Source: Jilunia laotingensis
GTDB taxonomy: Bacteria; Bacteroidota; Bacteroidia; Bacteroidales; Bacteroidaceae
Direction of reading: 5' to 3'
Length of the DNA stretch: 64,000 nt
Assembly: GCF_014385165.1 (NCBI RefSeq)
Contig: NZ_JACRTF010000001.1
Span: forward strand, 2,852,001-2,916,000
Within the stretch, counting starts at the first letter, position 1; every line of letters starts with the position of its first letter. Made by a program: the position numbers and the translations under genes. Shown in pieces: positions 36,741-46,287 of the stretch. The notes beneath the pieces are model-generated. The model was not told where the DNA came from, ran no database searches, and worked only from the letters and a program-made list of their open reading frames with translations.

Positions 36741-39428
36741 ATGAGAAGATTTTATACTCTGTTTACACTTTTGTGTCTTGCCCTCTTTCTGAAGGCACAG
36801 ATTGTGACTACAACACCGGAATTTCCTGTTCCGGGAGGGGTGGTAAGCGTCGTTTTTGATGCGACTCAAGGAAATAAAGGGTTAATGGGATACACGGGAG
36901 ATGTATATGCACATACCGGTGTGATTACTAATTTGAGTACGGGTGACAAAGACTGGAGATATGCACCGGATTGGGGTGATAACAGTGAGAAGTATAAGAT
37001 GAAGTCCCTTGGTAATAATAAGTGGCAATTGGATATTACGCCCGATATACGTACTTATTATAATATTTCCGATGGAGAAATCATTAAGAAGATGGCTTTT
37101 GTGTTCCGTAGCGGAGATAAGTCAAAAGAAGGAAAAGGAGAGGGTGGAACTGACATATTTGTCGCAGTTTACGCTGACGGAATAAGTGTTCGTATGGATG
37201 AACCGGTGGACGATGTGGTTTCGGTCGGGGAAAATGTCTCGATGAAGGCAACAGCTTCCGTAGTATCCTCGATGAAGCTTTATCTGAATGATAAGGTGGT
37301 GGCATCAAAAGATAATGCGAAAGAGATTTCCTGCAGCTACACATTCTCTGATCCCGGCAACTATGTGCTAAAAGCAGAAGCTACGGCAGATGGTAAGACT
37401 GCAACAGATACACGTACATTGTCCGTCTTAGGTGGATCGGTGGAAGAAAAACTTCCGGAGGGGGTACAGGCAGGTGCGAATTATATAAATGACACTGAGG
37501 TCACTTTGGTCTTGTTTGCTCCGAAGAAAAGTACAGTTCACGTAAAAGGAGATTTTACCGATTGGAAAATATCGAAGGACTATCAAATGAAGAAAGATGG
37601 AGATAATTTCTGGATCACTCTAAAGAATCTTGAACCTCAAAAGGAGTATTTTTTTCAATATGTGGTAGACGGTGCTATTATTGTAGCCGATCCGTATAGT
37701 GAAAAAATATCGGATGTGTATGATCAGTACATAACCGAAGATACCTATCCCGGTTTGGCTGATTATCCTACTGGTAAAACAGAAGGTCCGGTGACTGTTA
37801 TTCAAACAGGACAGAAAAAATATGAATGGGAGATTAAGAACTTTAAGAGTGTAGACCGTTCCAACTTGGTGATTTATGAGATGTTGTTCCGTGATTTTAC
37901 TGACAGTAGTAATATCAATGGAGCATTAGAAAAACTCGACTATCTGAAAGGTTTGGGTGTGACAGCAGTTGAGTTGATGCCTTGTCAGGAGTTCTCGGGG
38001 AATGATAGCTGGGGATACAACCCGAACTTCTATTTCGCAATGGATAAAGCCTATGGAACTACCGATATGTATAAGCAGTTTATTGATGAATGCCATAAGC
38101 GTGGATTAGCTGTCATTCTAGATGTCGTTTATAATCAGGCTGATCAGGAGATGCCTTACGTAAAGATGTATTTTGACGGTACAAATCCGACCAAAGACAA
38201 TCCTTTCTTCAATGTCACTGCACCGCATCCTTATTCTGTCTTTTATGATTTCAACCATGAATCGGAGTATACGAAAGCTTTTGTGAAAAGAAACCTTAAG
38301 TTCTTGCTTGAAGAGTTCAATCTAGATGGGTTCCGTTTCGATTTGACCAAAGGCTTTACGAATAAACAATCGTCCGAAAGTACCGCAGGTAACTTTGATC
38401 AGAGCCGTATCGACATTTTGAAAGGATACAATGCTGCCGTAAAGGCGGTGAATCCGAATGCTTATGTGATTTTGGAACATTTCTGTGCTGTCTCCGAAGA
38501 GAATGTATTGGCAGAGGATGGTATGATGTTGTGGCGCAATATGAATTCTGCATTTCGTGAATCGGCCAAAGGAAATGCAGCCGATTTCTCAGGTTTGTAT
38601 GCCGATGGGCAATCGATGCCGAAAGAGAGTCTGGTCGGATTCATGGAAAGTCATGATGAAGAGCGAATGGGTTATATGACAGGACTATCTCTGACACCCC
38701 GTTTGAAACAATTGGTATGTAACGCTGCTTTTGCTTTGGTTGTGCCAGGGCCTAAAATGATTTGGCAATTTGGTGAAATGGGATACGATGTTTCCATAGA
38801 ATATAATGGTCGTACAGGCAAGAAACCTACCCATTGGGAATATTTGGAAGACAGCAAGCGCAAAGTGTTGTATGATACTTACTGCAAATTACTTGCACTG
38901 CGTCAGTCTTATCCCGACCTGTTCACTTCTTCAGTTGCCTTAACGATGAAAGTGGGTACTGATAACTGGTCTAATCGCTATTTGATGCTTTCGAAAGATG
39001 ACAAGCATATTGTATTGGTTGGTAATTTGGGTAAAAGTGCATCGGACGATTCTTACCAGTTCCCGGTTGCAGGAACCTGGTATAATCTTATGGATGAAAG
39101 TACTATCGAAGTATCTTCCGCTACTGCACAAGTTCCGCTATCGGCTCATGAATTCCGTCTGTACACAAATTTCAAACCGGTTTTGACAGGTGTTGAGGAG
39201 AATATTGCGGCATTAGAACAGTTTTCTGCTTATTATGATCAGCAACGGGATGAACTTGTCATTGATGGTGAAGCAGCTCGAGTCGAGATTTTTACTATCT
39301 CCGGAATGATGGTACAACGACAGGATAATGTTTCTATACTCGGACTTTCCGTTCTGCCTTCCGGAAATTATATAGCCCGGATTGTAATGAATGACGGGGC
39401 TGTTAGCTCTTGTAAAATCATTAAATAA
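36741..39428 (+). CDS. Secreted multidomain GH13 alpha-amylase-family enzyme
   Basis: 895 residues; signal peptide ends LFLKAQ with no lipobox. N-terminal module about 25-145 (DVYAHTGVITNLSTGDKDW), Ig-like about 155-230, a CBM48/E-set module about 240-330 (VHVKGDFTDWK, FFQYVVDG), then the GH13 barrel about 370-760. Catalytic residues appear as D534 (GFRFDL), E579 (VILEH) and D639 (ESHDEER). Region I reads DVVYNQ, so Gln466 replaces the usual His. The C-terminal 70 residues resemble the TIGR04183 sorting module. It occupies the SusG position but lacks the SusG lipid anchor and has extra modules. It is expected to cut alpha-glucans outside the cytoplasm; exact linkage specificity unknown. Confidence 0.87.
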   Translation: MRRFYTLFTLLCLALFLKAQIVTTTPEFPVPGGVVSVVFDATQGNKGLMGYTGDVYAHTGVITNLSTGDKDWRYAPDWGDNSEKYKMKSLGNNKWQLDITPDIRTYYNISDGEIIKKMAFVFRSGDKSKEGKGEGGTDIFVAVYADGISVRMDEPVDDVVSVGENVSMKATASVVSSMKLYLNDKVVASKDNAKEISCSYTFSDPGNYVLKAEATADGKTATDTRTLSVLGGSVEEKLPEGVQAGANYINDTEVTLVLFAPKKSTVHVKGDFTDWKISKDYQMKKDGDNFWITLKNLEPQKEYFFQYVVDGAIIVADPYSEKISDVYDQYITEDTYPGLADYPTGKTEGPVTVIQTGQKKYEWEIKNFKSVDRSNLVIYEMLFRDFTDSSNINGALEKLDYLKGLGVTAVELMPCQEFSGNDSWGYNPNFYFAMDKAYGTTDMYKQFIDECHKRGLAVILDVVYNQADQEMPYVKMYFDGTNPTKDNPFFNVTAPHPYSVFYDFNHESEYTKAFVKRNLKFLLEEFNLDGFRFDLTKGFTNKQSSESTAGNFDQSRIDILKGYNAAVKAVNPNAYVILEHFCAVSEENVLAEDGMMLWRNMNSAFRESAKGNAADFSGLYADGQSMPKESLVGFMESHDEERMGYMTGLSLTPRLKQLVCNAAFALVVPGPKMIWQFGEMGYDVSIEYNGRTGKKPTHWEYLEDSKRKVLYDTYCKLLALRQSYPDLFTSSVALTMKVGTDNWSNRYLMLSKDDKHIVLVGNLGKSASDDSYQFPVAGTWYNLMDESTIEVSSATAQVPLSAHEFRLYTNFKPVLTGVEENIAALEQFSAYYDQQRDELVIDGEAARVEIFTISGMMVQRQDNVSILGLSVLPSGNYIARIVMNDGAVSSCKIIK

Positions 39429-39439
39429 TCAGAGATTAT

Positions 39440-39478
39440 AAAAATAGTATTTTAACACTGCGTTAAAATACTATTTTT
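39440..39478 (+). terminator. Terminator of the Sus-like operon
   Basis: A 17-bp perfect inverted repeat, AAAAATAGTATTTTAAC (39440-39456) with its complement (39462-39478), 5-base loop. It lies 11 bases after the GH13 stop; the 3' arm ends in a T-run. Confidence 0.85.
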
Positions 39479-39565
39479 ATATGTGTTAATATTGATACTT
39501 TATCGAAATATAATACATGTTTTACACGATGCTTGATATACTCTTGTCAACAGGATGGTTTACCT

Positions 39566-41545
39566 TCAGGAAATAGGAAGCATCAATACGAATAACGAAC
39601 CTCCTTGATAGCTATCATCCAGATAAACTTCACCTTTGAGGCGATGGGCGTATATTTTGCAAAGAGAGAGTCCTAAACCGGAGCCTTGTGTGAATGAATC
39701 TACCTTATAAAACCGTTCGAATATTATTTCTTTCTTTTCCTTTGGAATTCCTATGCCGGTGTCGCGTACCAGAAAAAGAATTCTTTTTGAGCTGGCATCT
39801 ATCCGGTAGCTTAATTCGATATTTCCTTTTAAAGTGAATTTTGTGGCATTATGCAACAGGTTGAAGATGATTTTGTAGATCATTTTCCTATCGGAAACAA
39901 GCGTGAAATCTTCATCTGGCAATCGGGAATAGAGATTGGTGTTTTCGTTGACAAAAATCCTTGCATTATTAATAAGCTCTTCACAACATTCGTTGACAGA
40001 GAAAGGAACTGAATGAGGCTCTTCCCCGTCACTCTCGAGGTTGGCGATGGAGAGCATGTCACTGATTATTTTCAGAAGGTTGTCACTGTTTGTTTTGATA
40101 GTTTTACTTATTTCTTTCAGTTCTTCCTGAGTTAGTGAAGAGTCAGAGATAATATTCGAGAACCCTACGATTGCATTTAATGGTGTACGAATCTCATGAT
40201 TCATATTTTGTATGAACACGGCTTTCATTTCATTGGCTTTCTGTATTTTTTCATTGGCGGCAATCAAATTCTTATCCTGCAAGTGTAATTTGTAATTAAG
40301 CTTTGACTTGTGTCTATAAAAAATCATTAAGGAAGACAATCCTAATAATAAGGTGATACCGATGCTGAGGGATAGAATCAGTTGCATGTTACGTGTTTTC
40401 AAAATCAGTTCGCGTTTCTCTAATTCAAGCTTTTTCGTATTATATTTGGCCGAAAGGTAATTTACTTGCTTGTTTGTCTTATCCCAAGAAAGAGTATCAC
40501 TCAGCTTTATGACTTTTAATAGTTTGTCGTATGCTTCTTCATATCTATTTGCCAGTGCGAGTGCCTGACCTTCATTCTGATACATCCGGCGCATATTTTC
40601 TTTACTGTTTCGGGCTCTGTAATAGTTCACAGATGAGTCAATATATGCAGCTTGGGTTACGTAATCTTTGTTCAAGTAAGCATAAACTTGTTTACTGCCG
40701 TATAAGTAGATTTTGGGAATAGAAGGATATTTTTGATAGATTGTTTCGATGTCTTTCAAATATTTCCGGCATGTTTCCATGTCCTCGGAACACATGCTTT
40801 TAACCAAGGCTTGGTACTTGATCATAGCTATATTTCTGGGAGATAATCCCGGAAGTTTGCTCGCTAAGGCACAGTCTGCCAGTGAATCCAGTTTGTGGAA
40901 TGCCGCCACCGACTCTTCTTCACGATGCTGTTCGGATAACAGAATAACATTATTGGCTGCCAAAACGACATAAATGTCCCATCGTTTCATTTGATAAAAC
41001 TTCTCCATCGCTTGAACAAGATAGGGCTCTGCTTTTTTATATTCTCTTGCAGTGAGGTAGCCGGAGGCAATAGCATACAGGTTATATGCCATACCTATAT
41101 CGCTTTTATTGTGCAGTGCATCATTGTATATGGCTTCATTTTCACGTCTGGCGGCTTTTCCGTCACCTAAATTACTGTAGGTTTCGCTGAGAAGGATCCA
41201 GTTATAGTAATAGCCATGTTCGTCATTGTATTTTCGGCTGAGATCTTGAAGAATAGTAGTATATTTTCGTACACTATCAGCTTCACCGGCCATATAATAA
41301 AAATAGTTGATGTCCTTCAGCAGAAAGTAGTTATCCCTCAGATTGCCGGTAGCATCTGCTTCCGCTTTCAATTTATTCCATTGCTTCAGATATTCATTGG
41401 GTATTTCATAATATTTATCCAGTTTTTGAATGGAGGAGGGGATCGAGTCCGGATGGAAAACGGAAAAATTATCTGCATTCATTTGAAGGCAGAACGGAAA
41501 TAAGAACTGGGCTATCAGGAATAGATGCTTGAAAGCGTCCTTCAT
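39566..41545 (-). CDS. TPR-containing membrane sensor histidine kinase
   Basis: 659 residues. Signal peptide or N-terminal helix, periplasmic TPR-like helices (about 30-350), one transmembrane helix about 387-410, HisKA with H450 in NMNHEIRTPLNAIVGFSN, and HATPase about 545-655 with DTGIGIPKEKKEIIFERFYK and GSGLGLSLCKIYAHRL. There is no receiver or DNA-binding domain, and no response regulator gene lies beside it, so its partner must be elsewhere. Stimulus unknown. Confidence 0.9.
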   Translation of the reverse strand: MKDAFKHLFLIAQFLFPFCLQMNADNFSVFHPDSIPSSIQKLDKYYEIPNEYLKQWNKLKAEADATGNLRDNYFLLKDINYFYYMAGEADSVRKYTTILQDLSRKYNDEHGYYYNWILLSETYSNLGDGKAARRENEAIYNDALHNKSDIGMAYNLYAIASGYLTAREYKKAEPYLVQAMEKFYQMKRWDIYVVLAANNVILLSEQHREEESVAAFHKLDSLADCALASKLPGLSPRNIAMIKYQALVKSMCSEDMETCRKYLKDIETIYQKYPSIPKIYLYGSKQVYAYLNKDYVTQAAYIDSSVNYYRARNSKENMRRMYQNEGQALALANRYEEAYDKLLKVIKLSDTLSWDKTNKQVNYLSAKYNTKKLELEKRELILKTRNMQLILSLSIGITLLLGLSSLMIFYRHKSKLNYKLHLQDKNLIAANEKIQKANEMKAVFIQNMNHEIRTPLNAIVGFSNIISDSSLTQEELKEISKTIKTNSDNLLKIISDMLSIANLESDGEEPHSVPFSVNECCEELINNARIFVNENTNLYSRLPDEDFTLVSDRKMIYKIIFNLLHNATKFTLKGNIELSYRIDASSKRILFLVRDTGIGIPKEKKEIIFERFYKVDSFTQGSGLGLSLCKIYAHRLKGEVYLDDSYQGGSLFVLMLPIS

Positions 41546-41632
41546 AAAAAGAAAAATAATATTGTTTGTTTTGGGTATCCTAAGGGATACGTAATGATTT
41601 AGAGTATATCAAAAAAATTGATTAGTCATGAC

Positions 41633-41678
41633 AAAAAAGAGGAAAATCTTAGCTTAAACTAAAAGTTTCCTCTTTTTT
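41633..41678 (-). terminator. Terminator downstream of rpmE2
   Basis: AAAAAAGAGGAAA (41633-41645) pairs with TTTCCTCTTTTTT (41666-41678). On minus the 3' arm runs into a T-run. It lies 26 bases after the rpmE2 stop; the symmetric A/T ends could also work for plus transcription. Confidence 0.75.
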
Positions 41679-41703
41679 ATCCGGTCTCCTTTAGTGGAGT
41701 AGG

Positions 41704-41958
41704 TTATTTTTTCTTGCGATCACCGTAACGGCTCATGAACTTATCAACGCGACCAGCTGTGTCTACCAATGTAGATTTACCAGTATAGAAAGGGTGAGAA
41801 GTGTTAGAGATTTCAATCTTCAGCAAAGGATAAGTTTCACCTTCGAATTCGATGGTTTCTTTTGTATTTACTGTTGATTTAGACAAAAACATATCGCCAT
41901 TTGACATGTCTTTGAACACTACCGGACGGTATGATTCTGGATGAATACCTTTTTTCAT
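41704..41958 (-). CDS. rpmE2: 50S ribosomal protein L31, type B
   Basis: 84 residues matching L31 type [21 protein letters not shown] at the start and [20 protein letters not shown] near the end. The CxxC zinc ligands of type A L31 are absent, as in the zinc-independent form. Monocistronic, with its own promoter (-7 element at 42032-42039) and terminator. Confidence 0.95.
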   Translation of the reverse strand: MKKGIHPESYRPVVFKDMSNGDMFLSKSTVNTKETIEFEGETYPLLKIEISNTSHPFYTGKSTLVDTAGRVDKFMSRYGDRKKK

Positions 41959-42031
41959 TTCAGTATTTGTTTTTTAATTATTATATCTGTTACTATTTGG
42001 TAAGAATAGTGTAATGGTCATTTTCAGTGCG

Positions 42032-42039
42032 CAAAGATA
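42032..42039 (-). promoter_or_regulatory. -7 promoter element for rpmE2
   Basis: The minus strand reads TATCTTTG (TAnnTTTG), 74-81 bases before the start codon, followed by GCGCACTGAAAATGACC. The GCGCACTGAAA stretch recurs after the RND-operon -7 element. Confidence 0.55.
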
Positions 42040-42134
42040 ATGCTTTTCTGGGAATAAGAAAAAAGTTTCGGTAAAAAACGAAGTTTCTCGCTTTTTTTTC
42101 AGAATTTTGCACGAGATATAACACATTATTTATT

Positions 42135-43151
42135 ATGAGAAAACTGATTATTGCATTAAATTTCTTGCTGCTAGTTGCAGTTGGCACACAAGCACAGGAA
42201 TCGGGTAAACGTCTGTATAGCATTGCGTTTTATAATCTTGAAAATCTTTTTGATACGATTCATGATACGGGCAAGAATGACTATGAATATTTACCGGATG
42301 CTGCTAAGAAATGGAATACGGAAAAGTATATGTCAAAACTCGCTAATCTTTCTAAGGTTTTGAGTGAACTGTCGCGGGATAAGGTTCCATGCGGACCGGC
42401 TGCTATCGGTGTGGCGGAAGCGGAGAACCGTAGGGTATTGGATGATCTGGTGAAGCAACCGGCTATAGCTTCGTCCGGATATGAGATAGTACATTATGAA
42501 GGACCGGATAAGCGTGGGATCGACTGTGCGTTGCTCTACGATCCGCATCAGTTTACTGTGAACTCAACCAAGTTAGTACTTTCCGAACCTTTTGAGGGGG
42601 ATACAATCCATAAGACCCGCGGCTTTTTGATTGTGAACGGCAAATTGGCGGGAGATAATGTCTGCTTCATAGTCAACCACTGGCCTTCCCGGGGTGCGGC
42701 CGAACCTGTACGTATTCATGCTGCCCGTCAGGTAAGGGGCTTGGTGGACTCTTTGCAACGGGAAAATAAGAAACTGAAGTTGATCGTGATGGGGGATATG
42801 AATGACGATCCTATGGATGAGAGCATGAGCGAATTGAGGGCAAAGAAGTTTATAAAAGAGGTGAAGAAAGGCGACATGTACAATCCTTGGTGGGAGACAC
42901 TGGAAGACAAAGGAGTGGGAACATTGCTGTATCGTGGTAAATGGAATCTGTTCGATCAGATTGTCGTTTCGCGTACTTTGCTTAAAGCCAAAAAGGGCTT
43001 GAAATATGACCATAACGAAGTTTTTGCACGCGAATATCTCTTCCAGCAAGACGGCAAATATAAGGGTTCACCGTTGCGCACACACGGTGGAAAAACTTGG
43101 TTAAATGGTTACAGCGATCATTTGCCAACTATCATTTATTTGACGAAATAA
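42135..43151 (+). CDS. Secreted endonuclease/exonuclease/phosphatase-family hydrolase
   Basis: 338 residues; signal peptide ends VGTQAQ. The EEP (DNase I-like) motifs appear in order: FYNLENLFDT near the start, GVAEAENR (metal-binding Glu), RGIDCALLY, NHWPSRG (catalytic His), GDMNDDP and the final YSDHLPT. Members act on nucleic acids, phosphoinositides or sphingomyelin; the signal peptide indicates an extracytoplasmic substrate, but none can be named. Single gene between rpmE2 and fba. Confidence 0.88.
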   Translation: MRKLIIALNFLLLVAVGTQAQESGKRLYSIAFYNLENLFDTIHDTGKNDYEYLPDAAKKWNTEKYMSKLANLSKVLSELSRDKVPCGPAAIGVAEAENRRVLDDLVKQPAIASSGYEIVHYEGPDKRGIDCALLYDPHQFTVNSTKLVLSEPFEGDTIHKTRGFLIVNGKLAGDNVCFIVNHWPSRGAAEPVRIHAARQVRGLVDSLQRENKKLKLIVMGDMNDDPMDESMSELRAKKFIKEVKKGDMYNPWWETLEDKGVGTLLYRGKWNLFDQIVVSRTLLKAKKGLKYDHNEVFAREYLFQQDGKYKGSPLRTHGGKTWLNGYSDHLPTIIYLTK

Positions 43152-43259
43152 GCTCTCACTTTGCTACATGGGGATTACAATTAATTATTAAATGATATTT
43201 AATACCTTAAAATAGGATTGAATTGTCGATCTAAAATCTGATATTTCTTACGCTTCGGT

Positions 43260-43289
43260 TTTGTATTAAAACTATAATGTGTACTTTTG
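43260..43289 (+). promoter_or_regulatory. Promoter of the fructose-bisphosphate aldolase gene
   Basis: TTTG (43260-43263) and TACTTTTG (43282-43289) are 18 bases apart and match the Bacteroides -33/-7 consensus. The -7 lies 40 bases before ATG 43329. Confidence 0.7.
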
Positions 43290-43328
43290 CGTAGAATTTT
43301 ATTCACTAACAATAAATATTTAAACAAA

Positions 43329-44333
43329 ATGGTAAATTACAAAGATTTAGGATTGGTAAACACAAGAGAGATGTTTGCTAAGGCTATCAAAGGCGGATAT
43401 GCAATCCCTGCTTTCAACTTCAACAATATGGAACAAATGCAGGCTATTATCAAGGCTGCTGTAGAAACAAAATCTCCGGTTATTCTTCAGGTATCTAAAG
43501 GTGCCCGTCAATATGCCAACGCTACTTTGTTACGTTATATGGCTCAGGGTGCTGTGGAATATGCTAAGGAATTGGGTTGCGCTCATCCTGAAATCGTTCT
43601 TCACCTCGACCACGGAGATACTTTTGAGACTTGCAAGAGCTGCATCGACTCAGGTTTCTCTTCAGTAATGATCGACGGTTCACACCTTCCTTACGATGAG
43701 AACGTTGCTTTGACTAAGAAAGTAGTTGAGTACGCTCATCAGTTTGACGTAACAGTAGAAGGCGAACTCGGTGTATTGGCTGGTGTAGAGGATGAAGTTT
43801 CTTCAGACCACCATACATATACTGAACCGGACGAAGTAGTTGATTTCGTTACAAAGACTGGTTGCGATTCATTGGCTATTTCTATCGGTACTTCTCACGG
43901 TGCTTATAAATTCACTCCGGAACAGTGTCATATCGACCCGGCTACAGGACGTATGGTTCCTCCTCCTTTGGCTTTCAACGTATTGGATGCTGTAATGAAA
44001 GAACTTCCGGGCTTCCCAATCGTTCTTCACGGTTCATCTTCAGTTCCAGAAGAAGAAGTTGCTACAATCAATCAGTTCGGTGGTGCTTTGAAAGCTGCTA
44101 TCGGTATTCCTGAAGAAGAGTTGCGTAAGGCTGCTAAGTCTGCAGTTTGCAAGATCAACATCGACTCAGACTCTCGTTTGGCTATGACTGCTGCAATCCG
44201 TAAGGTATTTGCTGAGAAACCGGCTGAATTCGATCCTCGTAAATATCTGGGTCCGGCTCGTGACAATATGGAAAAACTGTACAAGCACAAAATCATCAAT
44301 GTGCTTGGTTCAGACAACAAATTGGCTGAATAA
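43329..44333 (+). CDS. fba: Class II fructose-1,6-bisphosphate aldolase
   Basis: The frame is open from 43287, but ATG 43329 (MVNYKDLGLVNTREMFAKAI) gives the expected 334 residues and lies downstream of the promoter. Class II motifs: HLDHGD (metal and catalytic), SVMIDGSHLPYDEN, VEGELGVLAG, SIGTSHGAYKF and VLHGSSSVP. It splits fructose-1,6-bisphosphate in glycolysis using a divalent metal. Codon use looks biased, as expected for a highly expressed gene. Confidence 0.95.
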   Translation: MVNYKDLGLVNTREMFAKAIKGGYAIPAFNFNNMEQMQAIIKAAVETKSPVILQVSKGARQYANATLLRYMAQGAVEYAKELGCAHPEIVLHLDHGDTFETCKSCIDSGFSSVMIDGSHLPYDENVALTKKVVEYAHQFDVTVEGELGVLAGVEDEVSSDHHTYTEPDEVVDFVTKTGCDSLAISIGTSHGAYKFTPEQCHIDPATGRMVPPPLAFNVLDAVMKELPGFPIVLHGSSSVPEEEVATINQFGGALKAAIGIPEEELRKAAKSAVCKINIDSDSRLAMTAAIRKVFAEKPAEFDPRKYLGPARDNMEKLYKHKIINVLGSDNKLAE

Positions 44334-44355
44334 GTTCTACCCTAATTAAAGAAAT

Positions 44356-44396
44356 GGAGAAAGGCTGTGTTTCATTTGAAGCGCAGCCTTTTCTCT
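44356..44396. terminator. Terminator after fba
   Basis: GGAGAAAGGCTGTG pairs with CGCAGCCTTTTCTC across a TTTCATTTGAAG loop, about 25 bases after the fba stop. The arms are rich in A and T outside the GC core. It may also end minus-strand transcription from the decayed gene. Confidence 0.6.
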
Positions 44397-44410
44397 TGAA
44401 ATATGACCGG

Positions 44411-45180
44411 TTAATTGGCCATGCCAATAATCAATTCCATTTCCCCATCGTTGTCCACGTCCGTAATGGTAGGACAGGATTCTGAAGCATGATTGCCTTC
44501 CGGTAAATGGCGCGGGAACGGAGTGACGGCAGGATAGGAGGTCCATGCCTTGTATGCCGCACTTAAACCGCCCTCGTTCCCGTTTGTAGAAACAGAAGTT
44601 ACTTTGTAATAGTAAATAGTGCATCCTGCCAGGTTTTCATCGACAAAATACGCTGCCGTCAAAAGAAATTTGTTCATTTCAGGTATAGATATAAAAGATG
44701 CCGATCGTTTCATTGAATACTCCAAAGAGAAAGATAAATCACATAAATATACTTCTCTGTTTTTAGGGATATATTCTATTGGATAAAATTTAACGGTGAA
44801 GATATGGTATCCAAAATCCTCCTTATCAGATAGTATTTCCGCGTATTTACCAGGGAAAGGGGGTGTTGAATTATATATTTTTTATTAGGATCAACCCAAG
44901 AGGGTGTATATCCTCCTATAGGAATAGGAAACTGGACAGGATGAAGCAATGTCAGAATTCGTAAATAACAATTGTCCCAAATAGCTTCTTTGCCTATCAT
45001 CTCGGTTCCTTCAGGAACGATATATTGTTGATCTTCATTTTCTTTCGGATACTTTATCAGTGTTTTCTTATCTGCTGAGAAAGTAATCCCATCAATAACA
45101 ACCGTTTCCTGTGCTTGTAATAAAATACAGGATATTAATGACATACTTAATAGTAATAATCTGTCTATCTGTTTTTTATT
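44411..45180 (-). pseudogene. Decayed chimeric gene: LRR-protein start fused to peptidase-like, FN3 and FG-GAP remnants
   Basis: Two frames belong together. The first (start about 45144, no good ATG for the full signal) repeats the N-terminus of the intact LRR gene upstream: QAQETVVIDGITFSADKKT then KYPKENEDQQYIVPEGTE. It goes out of frame near 44880. The second frame then reads PPFPGKYAEILSDKEDFGYH and VKFYPIEYIPKNREVYLCDL, which looks like the region before the catalytic domain of gingipain-like (C25) peptidases, followed by an FN3-like segment (IYYYKVTSVSTNGNEGG) and an FG-GAP-like DVDNDGEMELIIG. The middle parts of such proteins are missing. The C25 likeness is tentative. Confidence 0.6.
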
Positions 45181-46240
45181 TAATGAGTTTAAATACCTCT
45201 TCTTCTGAGTTATTATAAATAACTTTCAATAGTAATACTCCGTTTGAGGTATGATCTAACTGAATTTGGTATGACTTACTTCTGGCAAATTCATCAAATA
45301 TTATTTTACCTTCTTGACTGACCAATTTGATTCTTTGGATATCTTTTTCGGATGTTATCTTAAGGGATTGATCATTGACTCTTATCTTTGTGTTATAAGA
45401 GGAAATCTTATCAATGGAATTTAGATGATCAGGACGTACTCCATTAATATACTCAAATTCTTTCCACCCAGGAGCGCAACAATAGGCTAAAAGACTTTCT
45501 TCAGGAACAGTTAACCTGCAGGGGATGTAATAGGTAGTAGGAGAAAATGGGGTACCTATGATTTCTGGGGGAATTAATGCATTGCACTGTATTTCGGATG
45601 GGATTCTGTATTCCCCAAAATCATAATCTGAATAATCTAATTCTTTTGATCGCGTAGGTATACGTATACAAATCCAAAAAGCAAAATCTTCTATTTTTTT
45701 TAATGTAGACGGTAAAATAATCGAAATGTCTGTCAATTCACATGCTCCTTTGCCTATGATTTCTGTTCCTTCAAGGATGGTTACATCGTAATATTGGCTC
45801 ATTACAGGTACTCTTAATAAACGCTTTTTGTCTTTGGAATAGAGTACTCCATTTACTATAGTGCAATCTTGATTGTCAGTCGTAATGCTGAAATTTTTTG
45901 TGGGAGATTCCCAAAAAATGTCCTGTCCAACTAGGGTTGGATAAGCACCCCAAACAATATCCGATAAAGAATTACAATATGTGAATGCGCGCGAACATAT
46001 TTCCTGTATAGAAGAAGGTATTGTAATTTTTTTTAGATAGTTATTATTTGAAAAGGCTTTATATGAAATAATTTCTGTCCCTTCAGGCACTATGTATTCT
46101 TGATCTTCTTTTTCTTCGGGATACTTTATCAGTGTTTTTTTATCCGCTGAGAAAGTAACTCCATCTATAACTGCGGTTTCCTGTGCCTGCAGCAAAATGC
46201 TGAGTAACGGCAATAGTATAACAAGTAATATTTTTCTCAT
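45176..46240 (-). CDS. Secreted BspA-like leucine-rich-repeat protein
   Basis: 354 residues; signal peptide ends LLSILLQAQ. LRR_5 (BspA) units such as TIPSSIQEICSRAFTYCNSL, VTILEGTEIIGKGACEL and ILPSTLKKIEDFAFW fill about 50-210. The last 70 residues (IQRIKLVSQEGKIIFDEFA, then GVLLLKVIY) resemble a sorting-like C-terminal module. It starts 47 bases after the small secreted peptide gene upstream. BspA-like proteins often bind host or glycan ligands; no ligand can be named. Its 5' portion is duplicated in the decayed gene just downstream. Confidence 0.8.
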   Translation of the reverse strand: MRKILLVILLPLLSILLQAQETAVIDGVTFSADKKTLIKYPEEKEDQEYIVPEGTEIISYKAFSNNNYLKKITIPSSIQEICSRAFTYCNSLSDIVWGAYPTLVGQDIFWESPTKNFSITTDNQDCTIVNGVLYSKDKKRLLRVPVMSQYYDVTILEGTEIIGKGACELTDISIILPSTLKKIEDFAFWICIRIPTRSKELDYSDYDFGEYRIPSEIQCNALIPPEIIGTPFSPTTYYIPCRLTVPEESLLAYCCAPGWKEFEYINGVRPDHLNSIDKISSYNTKIRVNDQSLKITSEKDIQRIKLVSQEGKIIFDEFARSKSYQIQLDHTSNGVLLLKVIYNNSEEEVFKLIK

Positions 46241-46287
46241 AACTGTATATTTTTAGTTTACACTCGATTTCAGACTTATTCGATGAT

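Noticed and set aside
44346..44624. 92-codon minus frame
   Set aside because: It overlaps the decayed chimeric gene in another frame; its Arg- and Cys-rich composition is not protein-like.
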